NCBI GenBank assembly: GCA_907163375.1
Contig: CAJQUW010005559.1
Span: 1 to 64,000 of the forward strand
DNA: 64,000 nt
Direction of reading: 5' to 3'
From: Prostheceraeus crozeri
Lineage: Eukaryota; Platyhelminthes; Polycladida; Euryleptidae
A model generated the notes under the pieces. It searched no databases. It was not told the DNA's origin and was given only the letters and a program-made list of their open reading frames with translations. A program made the translations under genes and the position numbers. This document shows positions 34,320 through 44,511 of this stretch, piece after piece (position 1 is the first letter of the stretch; the number at the start of each line of letters is the position of its first letter).

Positions 34320-35141
34320 TTATACAAATTGTGATGGTTGTGATTTACTAGGAAAATCTGTCAATTCATATCCTGGATGGGGAGCAATAGAAGTTGTCGC
34401 TCCCTGTTCCGTTCTACATGTATCTCTCAAACGAGAACACGAACCGTTGATCTCAGTTGTTTGACTATTTTGTCGTGTGAGTCTACAGCGGAACACTTTA
34501 GTAAATTCTCGGCGAAAGTTTTCGTTGAGCCAGCCATACAGTACCGGATTCGAACACGCGGAGCTTAAGATGAGGAGCAGACACACGAACTGTATCAGAG
34601 TAATTGTTTTTGCAGAGACAAAACCTCCCGACACACGATTGGGATCTTTCGATTCAATGACATTCGAGCGATAATGTTGCTCACGAAAGTCCATAACAAT
34701 ATTCATAATGTTCAACGGAAGCCAGCTAAGTGCGAAGATGACAGCAATGCTTGAGAGTAGACAGTTAGTGCGTCGTTGTCGTATCTTTTCATCCGCTCGC
34801 TTTCGTCGAACGTACGGTGACATCGAATGGCGAGTCCTTTGTTGCGCGTTGGCCATGCGATACTCGAGTCGCACGCAGATACGAGCGTAAGCAACAATGA
34901 CAATCAACAAAGGAAGAATATATTGTATGAGCATTGCAGCAATGGAATACGCAATTTTAGCGTGACGAACAAAGTCTTTCTGAGTGTTTTCACTACAGAC
35001 AAACCGTTTTTGAAGATCTTGTGTGACTTGTGAGAAGACTACCAAGGGACTAGCCATGATGAAGGAAATTGCCCAAATAGAGGCTAAAGCAATGACCGCT
35101 CCGAGACTTTTCATAGAAGTACGAGTTGGGTAGACAATAAC
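34320..35141 (-). CDS. Neuropeptide Y/F-like receptor (class A GPCR), last coding exon
   Basis: The exon encodes 273 residues from just before TM4 to a TAA stop. A pyrimidine-rich acceptor (TTTCTCTTTCAG) lies immediately upstream, and the exon opens in phase 0 with VIVYPTRTSMKS. Features in order: TM4 (GAVIALASIWAISFIM); extracellular loop 2 with the conserved Cys (RFVCSEN); TM5 (about residues 65-92); a basic loop 3; TM6 (LLSSIAVIFALSWLPLNIMN), where SWLP replaces the usual CWxP; and TM7 with SNPVLYGWLNENF, holding the NPxxY motif and the start of helix 8. FRREFTKVFRCRL and a ~50-residue tail follow. The WLPLNIMNIV and YGWLNENF wording is typical of NPF/NPY and short-NPF receptors coupling to Gi/o at the plasma membrane. 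Exons for TM1-3 should lie at higher coordinates, but I cannot find them. Confidence 0.88.
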   Translation of the reverse strand, partial: VIVYPTRTSMKSLGAVIALASIWAISFIMASPLVVFSQVTQDLQKRFVCSENTQKDFVRHAKIAYSIAAMLIQYILPLLIVIVAYARICVRLEYRMANAQQRTRHSMSPYVRRKRADEKIRQRRTNCLLSSIAVIFALSWLPLNIMNIVMDFREQHYRSNVIESKDPNRVSGGFVSAKTITLIQFVCLLLILSSACSNPVLYGWLNENFRREFTKVFRCRLTRQNSQTTEINGSCSRLRDTCRTEQGATTSIAPHPGYELTDFPSKSQPSQFV

Positions 35142-35394
35142 CTGAAAGAGAAAGCGTCAATTAGAAATTATTAGTCTGTAAACATTTCAGTATAGACATC
35201 GACTATTTCAAGATCATCGGATGAATATTCCTGTATATACCCACAGTCCTGTATATTTACAAACCAGACTAATAAGCTGCTGGTAACTTCACATTGTGAA
35301 CCACTGGGAGCTGGAAACCGCCTTCGTTTAGGTACCGTTGTCATGAAAACACATGTCAACGACGGTCTATCGTTTTTCAAAGTTCATGAGCGCT

Positions 35395-35571
35395 TTAGCT
35401 CTTTATTGTCGTAGAGTGTCGGATTTCTTTGGTAAATCCAAAATAATTTTTCAGTGAAAAACAGAATTCATATGTTTTCACAGATTAAGTGAGAACAATC
35501 AATTCTGCAGACGCAATTTTTGATATGGAATATCCTCAGGGCATTTCTTATCATGTGCATGCCTTATTACT
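35395..35571 (+). mobile_element. TAGTCC-family MITE, internal fragment
   Basis: It matches the middle of the family: CAGATTAAGTGAGAACAATC, then GCAATTTTTGATATGGAATA, then CAGGGCATTTCTTATCATGT. It lacks both ends and lies 300 bp from copy 4. Confidence 0.55.
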
Positions 35572-35871
35572 TCTCTCTTCCGATGAATGATGCATGTGGC
35601 AAAAATGGTTGAAGGTGCAGAGATCAAGCAGAGAACAGTTTAAGATCGCTGTATGCAGTAATCGGTTGTTACAATATCTTCGCAGTCCTCAGCCCAGTCT
35701 GGATAAGAGAGATAACTACAGAAGATACTGAAGAGAGTAAACTTCCCCTAAGAAGATGAACAACAGATTTCCAGGATCGTCGAAGAATCTCATGAAGAAA
35801 CAGAGAAGGTGAGTATAGCATCTGGAGCGATGAAGACAATGGAAGAACGTCTGCGGCCATGAGCATGAACA

Positions 35872-36505
35872 TAGTCTGCCGTTCACAGCAAGTTTCTGTC
35901 GGGAACGAGGCCGAAAATGAGACTTTCACAGAATGATGTACAATGGTGGATGCCACGAATCTGCGCGTCTGCCGAGTTCTATCTGGTTCCTTTTATTGTC
36001 TGACAAGATCAAAGAAAAACAAACAAATAGGAAAATAGGACGCAGACTGAAGTTTTTGACATAAACGAAGTCTCCCATGCTTTCTCTGATTAAGTGAAAA
36101 ATTCTCAGTCCTGTGTCATATTTTTTGACAATGTCTTCATTTCCCATCATGTTCATATACCCTAGTCTATGAATCTAAATTCATTCAGACTTGGCAAGTC
36201 TCTTAATGTCGGCAAACACAAGCATTTTGAGGAATTTAGTCCGCATTTAACCGTATTCTCGCATTCATTGCCGATCAGAAACATGATCACAACACATGCA
36301 CATAATTGGAATTGACCTGAAGACAATCCATGTCAAACATTATTACTCTGAGCTCAGTATTTTTCGCTTAATTAGCGAAAACATAGAAAATTCCATTTTT
36401 GCAAAAAAACTTCAATATGTGTCCTATTGAGTCAACATATGTTTTTTAATCGTATCTGACGAGAAGAGGAACCGGTAGAACTCGACAGAACCGCAGATTC
36501 GTAAC
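35872..36505 (+). mobile_element. TAGTCC-family MITE, copy 4, right end lost
   Basis: It starts TAGTCTGCCGTTCACAGCAA, then GTTTCTGTCGGGAACGAGG, and follows copy 1 through GCGAAAACATAGAAAATTCC and AACTCGACAGAACCGCAGAT. The right inverted end is absent. Confidence 0.75.
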
Positions 36506-36597
36506 AGCAGGCATAGAGTGTACCAACAACAGCATTCAAAAAATCAAATCACAACGAGCATGATTAGTTAAGTCGGAGGCACATAGATGCAAAACAA

Positions 36598-37194
36598 GCC
36601 ATGAGCCATCAGACACAAGATACAACATCTACATGAACATTAATTTGTTCAAATAGTGCGAAGGCTGCTTTCATTTTCGTCCTAAATTCGCGCACAAGCT
36701 TCTTGTGATTTTTAATATGTAGATTGCCAACCAGCATCAGTAAAACGAAAAACTCAAGTTGTACCTGCAGTTGTGTTCCAAGTTACAGAGCCTCAAACAT
36801 CTCAAAATGCCATATGTTTATGTGCATGTAGATCCATGTATATCCGAGTTTCATACACTCAAAACGTAACGATCCAGCACCCACTTAAAACTCAAAATGA
36901 GCTTTGTCACTTTTATGATTGCACTTTTGGGGCTGAATTTCCCATCATCAGGGAGAAACACGACACTCCTCATTACCGGTGGCTTGACCGAATTGCTGCA
37001 GAAGATAATGAAAACGTCATGACAACCGATATTGTTGTCGCAAATAGACAAACAGCTTCTCCTGATCACAAAAATGATTGAATTATCGTTTTACTGATGC
37101 TGGGTGATACATCTACGTATTAAAGATGATAAGAAGTTCTTGCGCGAATTTAGGAAGAAAATAAAAGTAGTTTTTGGATGAAAATGGCTCATGG
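36598..37194. mobile_element. MITE with ~150-bp inverted arms and an internal ORF
   Basis: The left arm from CCATGAGCCATC (36598) includes CGTCCTAAATTCGCGCACAA and CCAGCATCAGTAAAACGA. The right arm carries TCGTTTTACTGATGCTGG, TTGCGCGAATTTAGGA and AATGGCTCATGG. The centre holds a plus-strand frame (36773-37081, 102 codons from TTGTGTTCCAAG, no family recognised) lying between the arms. Whether that frame is meaningful is doubtful. Confidence 0.7.
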
Positions 37195-37284
37195 ATGAGA
37201 TGCCTCAGGTCTCAAGGAGACACCATTTGTCTGACGCACTGTTAATGAAAGAATTCTTCTGTGTCGACGATTGCTATCCAATGT

Positions 37285-38292
37285 ACACTAAATCGCTGGA
37301 TACGAGAATTACATACAAACATATACCAAAATCACATACATTTTGAAACCAACATCTGATACGAGATTCTCGTATGTTTACAGAGATCTGGTATGTTTTT
37401 CATACCACATTTCACTTACTTTCGTATGTGATTGGTATGTAGCGATACAAACTATTGTCTGTGATTGGCTGTTTTACACTGAAATACGAGTTGTTGGTAT
37501 GTTTTATATACGAGACCCGATGCAAATTCATCCTTATTCGTATGCTTCTGGTATGTGTTTCGTATGAGCAAATTTAAGTCACATAGCAAAAAAATATGTG
37601 TATTACATACTACTGTGAAATAAATTTTTTCGGTAATACCAGTCGTTAATACTTTTTGTTTGATAGATTGATGTTTAACTAGATTAGATTAATTGTGAAT
37701 TTTACGCTTCACGAGATAGACGTCGTTGCTACTGGTCTGGTAACATTAATAGGACGTATAGTTAGCTCTGCTTTATAAACCAAGTTGATTAACATCGTAT
37801 CATACATACGATATCATTCGTGAAATCATGTCGACTTATATATCTCAAACATAACAATTTTTGCGTTCATGAATTATAATGTGTTTTTATTTCGGATTGA
37901 TAATATGCTTAATTTCAAAATTCCATAATGCATAATTGTTGATGGTTTAATACGTATTGATTATTCATGAAATGCCTTGGACGTGCGTGTATTAGAATCA
38001 AATTCAGTATTGGAAGTTTGACTCTTGAATGTTATTATCTCACTACTTACAGAACAGTAGTAACATTAGTGTGATCTTTATTGACAAAAGACCTTAAATC
38101 AAGATACTTTGGACATGATTTATGCTTTCCTTTATCATTGTGCTGGTATGGCTTCAGTATGTAAAGCATACCACATTTGAAATAACGTACGAAAAGCATA
38201 CAACTATATACCAAGAGAATACAGAAATATACCAAAAAAATGTTTCGGTATGCACCCTTCGTATGTCATTGGTTTTGAGCGATTTACAGTGT
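37285..38292. mobile_element. GTATG-rich element with inverted ends (~1 kb)
   Basis: The ends ACACTAAATCGCTGG (37285) and GAGCGATTTACAGTGT (to 38292) are inverted, and ATGT flanks both sides (37281-37284 and 38293-38296). The outer ~300 bp on each side is packed with GGTATGT, CGTATG and their complements (about twenty in total). The central ~430 bp is ordinary AT-rich DNA. The CACTGTAAA-like end resembles the element at 60224-60442. There is no transposase. Confidence 0.6.
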
Positions 38293-38423
38293 ATGTAGCG
38301 GGTCTTTCATGCTGTATGTTTAACCAATCCACCAACAATATACCAGCAGACTTCCAATTATTTTCTCTGAATCTTGTTCTACCCGACTATGCGTAGTCCA
38401 GTCAGTAACCTCTCAAGATTGAT

Positions 38424-38988
38424 TATCTGAAGAGAATGACAAACAGACAGATAATAAGTCAATACAAGACACCAACACCCTTGATTCCCCGACCGCACTC
38501 GCCTGGCCCAGGAAGCGAACCGAAGTCCGCGGTGAGGACGAGCTCGTACCTTCTTCACTAGGCCACGCTGACGGTTCAAACGGAATGCGAGTGAAGGAAG
38601 AAGTCATCTCCAAGTGATATCGACAGCCTATTGTCCTATTATTATTGACAGAATGCTACCAGCATTCATGTTGTAGCGAGACAGCATATCAGCATGTCAT
38701 ACGACTACGTCACACAGCAGATTGACAACAAAGGTCTGTCTGTAGGCTGTCTAGCTACAACATGAATGATGGTAGCATTCTGTCAATAATAATAGGACAA
38801 TGAACTGTCGGTATCACTTGGAGATGACTTCTGCCTTCACTCGCATTCCGTTTGAACCGTTAGCGTGGTCTAGTGTAGAAGGTGCGTCGACTTCGGTTTG
38901 ATTCCTGGGTCAGGCGAGTGCGGTCGGGGAATCAAGGGTGTTGGTGTCTTGTATTGACTTAATAGTTGTCATTCTCTTCTGATACTCA
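38424..38988. repeat. Long palindrome made of two head-to-head tRNA-SINEs
   Basis: Arm 1 (about 38424-38695) and arm 2 (about 38746-38988) are inverted copies, roughly 90% identical, with only ~50 bp between them. Each arm contains a SINE. Arm 1 on the minus strand reads GCGTGGCCTAGTGAAGAAGG (A box) and CTTCGGTTCGCTTCCTGG (B box), then GGGGAATCAAGGGTGTTGG. Arm 2 on the plus strand reads GCGTGGTCTAGTGTAGAAGG and CTTCGGTTTGATTCCTGG. The shared segment extends beyond the SINE head (TCACTTGGAGATGACTTC, CATTCATGTTGTAGC), so this is inverted duplication of a locus, not two separate insertions. A further exact 17-bp inverted pair (38726-38742 and 38994-39010) brackets arm 2. Confidence 0.85.
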
Positions 38989-39010
38989 ATGTGACAGACC
39001 TTTGTTGTCA

Positions 39011-39539
39011 GCCTTTCAAGATCGGAAGATGAAGCACCGGGCTGGTTCCATTTGTAGGATCTGCAATCACAATTTATTCATAAACAAGCAGAGAGTGATC
39101 ACATTTTTCTAGTTTGTCTTGAATAATGAGATCGCTTTGCTTGGTCTTTCAATAGTCAGCATTCGACTTGCGAACGTTTCACTGACCATGTTCGAGTCCT
39201 GTTTACAATTCATTTGGACAGGATTAAGAAATCAATTAGTTTCGTCAAATGGTCAGTGGTAAACAAGTAAATGAAAATATAATTATAAATGCTGCATCCT
39301 TAATTTAATTTAATTAACTGGCAATTCAATTCAATGTATTTTGGTGCCGTACTAATGTATCCTCAATTGAATCATGTCTTTTGTCAGCATTTCTTTATAA
39401 ATTGCTTTTAATATCACATAATTCATCTAGGTAAATCTGATATTATAAAAAAATACCTTGTTTATTCCAGAAACATATCAGGCATGGACCTTTCTTAGAT
39501 GTGGCCGAGTTGGCATTTATTTACTCTCACTCATTTAGT
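39011..39539. other. No gene or repeat recognised
   Basis: Nothing recognisable. Confidence 0.35.
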
Positions 39540-39668
39540 GCTGACTGTTAAGCAAAGAATGCAGAGTGTAACTATTTTAAGTCTTAGGTTTGACCCGAAC
39601 AAGGTTTGAACCATGGTCTCCCGGACGCAGAGCGAACGCTCGATACAAGGCCACAGAGCCTTGCCAGA
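39540..39668 (-). mobile_element. tRNA-derived SINE, second type
   Basis: Read on the minus strand it has CTGTGGCCTTGTATCGAGCG (A box), GAGACCATGGTTCAAACC (B box, 39603-39612) and then GTTCGGGTCAAACCTAAGAC. This last phrase is, from memory, characteristic of a SINE type common in marine invertebrates. It is a moderately decayed copy. Confidence 0.75.
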
Positions 39669-41399
39669 ACATGTTACAATGATCAATACTTTCCTTTGTG
39701 CAATTTAAATAGCTTCAGCAATGTTTATGTTCGGTGAGGTTGAGCAGTTCTCTTGCGCTATCATTAATTAATCGCAAGTACTTTCTCATCTCATCAATAA
39801 CTGCTGACGCAGTTGCATCCGTGGTTTTTGATTTCATGCTTGCTTCAATCTAAGCATTTCCATTGATTTTCTAACGCAAAATTGTAGTACATTCATCTAT
39901 TTTATCATTGTTTTTTATCTTCTGTATTAATGTTTTGTATACATTAACATCATCATTCAGAATTCTATTTTATTTGTGCCCTTTTTCTGAGGCTTTAAGT
40001 CAGCATTATATGAACGATTCAATCGTTACGTGTGTGACATTCAGAGTCGTTTAACTGCACAATTGGCTGTCTGCATCCATTACTAATAAAAACATGCTCT
40101 TGAAAATTTAGCTGAAGCAGATTGAATATTGCCGAAACATATTTGCTACGAAAGCTTGCTAAAACTGTCGATAGGTCCAGGAGTCAGACCGATATACAGT
40201 GTACAACTACATGATATAATACATTCATCTATATATTCATATATTCATCATAATACAAATGTCTTCACTTTTTTAAATTTTCAAGATTGAACTCTTTTAA
40301 AACCGTTGTAAAATCGCAATTTTGATTCTTTTGCGTTCTTGACTTGTATTTACGATCGTCTTAAAGCGTCTTGATATATTGATCCGCTCTTAATGACAAA
40401 TTGTAACAGCTTGACTTTGTGTAGAGTTTATTGCCTACAGTCATGATAATTTAACTTGCATCTTCAGAAGTATCACGATCAAAGGTCTTTAAAAACCTTT
40501 GATTCTAATTACATTATTGAATTTTGACTAACAATAAATTGTAAAATTAGACACAGATATCAATAGCAACAGCTTGAGGTGACTTAAGGTGAAGATCTGA
40601 GTGAGAACAGTCTTGCAGTCGTGAAATCGAAGCAGGAAGGACTGTTGTAAGGATATCAGAATATCAGAACGTTTATTTTTTCAATTGAAAAACACGTATA
40701 TGTATACAAAAGAGAATGAATGAGATGATTGATGACAAGGCGATTGAGGACAACATTTTAGACATTTCGAATACAAATTTGATAGGCCTAATCTTTGTTT
40801 TTGCTCTATTATATCAGATTATTGGATTAATTAGCAATAGGGACATCACTTAGCTTTGTTATTGAAAGACTGTTTATCCTATCAAGTTCCAACATTACAT
40901 GTATGGAAATGCCATTTCCATAAAACTTTCGGAGCATGACATTTCTAATGAAATGAAGTAATGCAGCTTGACAGCTACTTGCATATTTTTAGGGGTTTCC
41001 TTATTATTCATAGAGATAGATTAGATCTATTATTTGATACTATCATTATATTCATTGGTCTATACTTAGAAAATGACATTATTGGTCGGGGAAATGTCCA
41101 ACTATTGTGACAAAGTCCGTATAGTCCTGATCTGAATCAGTCTTACCGCTGGGTCATCAAAATCTAGACGCAGGCATTTTAAGAAATGAAGCTCCCAAAA
41201 ACGTCAAGCAGCTCCTTAGCCAGAAGTGGTTTCTCTTTCCCTTTCCCAGGAGTTTCAAAGATGAAGTGGAGCATCTAGAACAATACCATCAAGCACTATG
41301 ACATGCTGGTATGATAAGATCGTGTTGATTAAGTTCCAATAAGAATCATGCTTTTAGGAAACATAAACATAAATAAAGCTTCTCAATGCCTGGATCTGT
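39669..41399. other. No gene or repeat recognised
   Basis: AT-rich sequence with no supported feature. Confidence 0.35.
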
Positions 41400-41620
41400 A
41401 AAAAGCGTCACAAAGAATTACAACAAAGTATTGTACAACAAACAGTTACATGCGCTCTCTTTTTGATTATTGTTCACCGGTATGATCGCCTAGCTGCAAA
41501 TATATGATCAAAAAATTTGAGCGCGTACAAGATACGTTTTGTAAAATACCCTTCTTATCGAACACCTATGATGAATACAAGTGGTGCCAAATTGATGCAT
41601 GCAAGTATTTCCAAAAATGA
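41400..41620 (+). mobile_element. LINE scrap (CR1/L2-like thumb region)
   Basis: One frame reads DYCSPV, then a stop in place of the usual Trp, then SPSCKYMIKKFERVQDTFCK (about 41466-41540). This matches the conserved C-terminal block of CR1/L2-type reverse transcriptases (typically EYASPVWSP...KLERVQRR). Only about 200 bp is recognisable. Confidence 0.55.
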
Positions 41621-42776
41621 ATTTTTAATATTTGTAACCTGCGATCTCAATGACGGAGGACATAATCAGCTGACATAATTAAAAATACTTTTAAATGGAG
41701 AAAAAGAAGAGCATATTATTTACACGCATATCGCTCTTATTTTATTACGCACACTCCAGACGAGGCTAAAGTCACCAATCGCATTTCAGTATTTATGGTT
41801 GCACCCAGAGAATTAGACAGGTCGTCTCATCTTCTGTATGACTAGAAAGGAAACATTGGAGCATGGCACAATCTGCTGACATTATACCATAGCAATCGAA
41901 CAATGAACAGCCAGTTCAACATTGAACACGACAAATTGTGTGCGAAGTTTCTGTGACTATTATCAACGGGATCACACAGCAAAGAGACACAGACGATGTC
42001 AAGTTCTACAGAGAAGTTTGTGAACATTTTTTCGTGTGCCTGCTTTTTTAGGTAAGTTGAACCTACACTGAATGTGAGACAATTGACACGAGAAGTACTA
42101 TTAAAGACAGATCTTCCTGTTATGAGAAAATAGCAAATATCCTATCTATTTGGAGGAATAATATAAAAAATGATCTATATCAAACATTATTGAAATACAT
42201 GAAGACGCGTTGATTGACTTTTTTAGAAGTGAAATGCACTGATTTCATTGATCGTGATAAAGTCTAAACGTGGGATTGAGAATAAACAGAAATCACACCA
42301 CATATATTCGTCAGCGAGGTTTTGGTACTCAAAGCAAATGAGACAGGAAAGCAAGGATTGTAGGAAAATGTATTTGTTTCAGCAGCTGATATCACGCAGC
42401 GAATATTCCTATTCTTTCATGTGGGGAAACTATTTATGGGCTACATGTATAGCCTACTATGAAGTCTAATATGCATGGCATCCTGACTAAGATGCTAAAG
42501 TACAGCTTAGAAACGTGCTTTTGACTTCAAGTAAGACCATGATTGTGTTGCTTTCCGGGTTGTATTTTAGACTTTTTGACATCTTAGGTATATGCACTCT
42601 TTAGCAAAATTAATGTTACATGCGGTGTTATCACTTGTGAAATGTAATTTATATTTCTTTTCCTGTCTTATCATGTAATATTATGTCTGTTCTTTGATGC
42701 GTTGAAGTGAAAAGAACATTTTGCGATAACTGGTGTATATATTTTGAAACTGTTTTAAGTCAATAAGTAATCAGAA
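41621..42776. other. No gene or repeat recognised
   Basis: It may contain remnants of the flanking LINE or Tc1 elements, but none are legible. Confidence 0.35.
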
Positions 42777-43330
42777 TCAAGTGATACTTCCACGAGCTGC
42801 GATCACTGCTGAGATGCGATCATTCATGCTCTTTATCAATGTGTCAACAATAGATTGTGGCATCAGTTGCTATATTACCAGGAGCCAATGCTTCATCTCT
42901 TTTATTGTTTTTATGGGAGTGGAGCGACAATTGATTTTCCCACCGAGGAAATCCCACACATGCTCTATGGGATTCAAGTCAGTGGTGTCGGAAGGCCAGG
43001 GCAGTGATCGTATTGCACGTTGTTTCTTGAAGAATTTTACTGCACTCGCTGTGTGAGCTGGTGCACTATCATCCTAAAAGATGAAATTACGCAAACGTCG
43101 ATGTACAGTCCACATTGAAGCTTTTTGGCTCCGTAGACACACAAGCTCTCGTGCAGACGATAATCTGTGAATTCCAGCCGGTCTGATTAGACGTCGGTTG
43201 CTTCGAGATGTCGTGATTCTTTTCCGTCCTGATCGAATACCATTTTTACATTCTTGCATTTCTTAATACCAAATTCTCTTTGCCAACGCCAGAGAGTCTG
43301 TCTTGGCGCACACTTCTTCGGTTTTTCACT
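42777..43330 (-). mobile_element. Tc1-like transposon remnant, internally deleted
   Basis: On the minus strand, 43310-43075 encodes the DNA-binding half: CAPRQTLWRWQREFGIKKC, then RSGRKRITTSRSNRRLIR and SARELVCLRSQKASMWTVHR. The frame then passes, with a stop, into the catalytic C-terminus. DSAPAHTASAVKFFKKQ contains the second Asp region, and LPWPSDTTDLNPIEHVWD contains the catalytic Glu region, running to a stop at 42777-42779. The segment with the first catalytic Asp is deleted. One further in-frame stop lies near 42870. Inverted ends were not found. Confidence 0.85.
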
Positions 43331-43451
43331 TTTAACTAGCTATACATCCCCTAAGAAAATCACTGTCTTTAGTCTGTCGATTCACCATGACCATAAACTC
43401 TTATCATTTGATAGATGGATAATTACCGGTTGAAAACAATACAAAGCAGAA

Positions 43452-44511
43452 GTGAACAATAACGAGATCGCATTCACAAAAGGCAAAGTGTCAGCCTCGC
43501 TAGAGCTAGGGTTTTCTTTGCGAGCTACAAGCAAGCGACTAAATGTCCCTTACACAAATGTGCATCGATGGCATAATGATGATTTTCGACTCTGTCGTAA
43601 AGAGGGCTGTGGCCGTCCACGCAAAACATCCAAACGTAGAGACTGCCTAATTTTGAGATTTGTTAAAGTTGATCCAAGTCTCTCGTTAACTGAGATGGCT
43701 GCACTAGACTCGTCTATTTCTAAGTCCACTATTCGTAGAAGACTTATTGAGTCGAATTTCAAGAGCTGTAAGAGGCCCTCTCAGATCGAATTATCAGATC
43801 AGCATACAAAAAGACGTTTCAGATGGGCAATGAGTCATAGTCACTGGCGAAATCAATGGGATCGGGTTGTCTGGTCTAAGGATAGTGATAGCGACTCTAC
43901 TGATTTGGGCTGGCATTTGGACCAATGGCCGCTCTGAACTTCACATACAGCAAGGAACCATGAATTCTGAACTCTATGTGAATGTTTCACGAATGAACAT
44001 TGGCCAAATGACAGATCAACTTGGTGATCCATAGACTTGGTTATTTATGGATGATAGTGCTACGTGTCACAGGAGTAGTAGAGTCAACTTATGCAAGTCT
44101 CAATTAGGGTTTAGGGCATTATCTTGGCCAGCTCGTTCTCCTGATCTGAATCCCATAGAAAAGGTATGGAGTATTCTAAAACGTAACGTTCGTCGCTCAC
44201 TGCTACCTACAGATGGCGTATCACAACTTACGTCACTGTTAAAAAGAGAGTGGAAAAAGTTAGATCAGTCAAAAATCAACGATATCATCGAATCAATGCC
44301 TAGACGAATTGGTAATGTCATTGACAATAAGGGTAGGGCCACAAAATATTAGCTTCTTAAGAACCGTTACTGTATCATAGCTTATCAGATTATATAAGGA
44401 CATTTAAATATATTAGGGACATGAAATAACATGAAAAATGCTTTCTGTATCATACTTATGTTTTATTTAGTCAAATTTTAGGATGATCCACTTTTTATGA
44501 AACGGATTGTA
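43452..44511 (+). mobile_element. Tc1-like transposon, different lineage, left end missing
   Basis: Two helix-turn-helix regions (LGFSLRATSKRLNVPYTNVH and SLTEMAALDSSISKSTIRRR) flank the GCGRPRKTSKRRD linker. WDRVVWSKDSDSD marks the first catalytic region, FMDDSATCHRSS the second, and SPDLNPIEKVWSILKRNV the third, with a stop at 44352. A frame change near 43890-43905 and a stop near 44030 inactivate it. The usual SDE after VVW reads SKD. The right end is GGATGATCCACTTTTTATGA with ACGGATTG, followed by TA (44510-44511). No matching left end is seen. It is convergent with the minus-strand Tc1 remnant next door. Confidence 0.87.

Noticed and set aside
34377-35033. Plus-strand frames opposite the receptor exon
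   Set aside because: Antisense shadows of a well-supported GPCR coding exon.
38379-38613. Two overlapping minus-strand frames rich in Arg and Ser
   Set aside because: Both are translation of the SINE in arm 1 of the palindrome.
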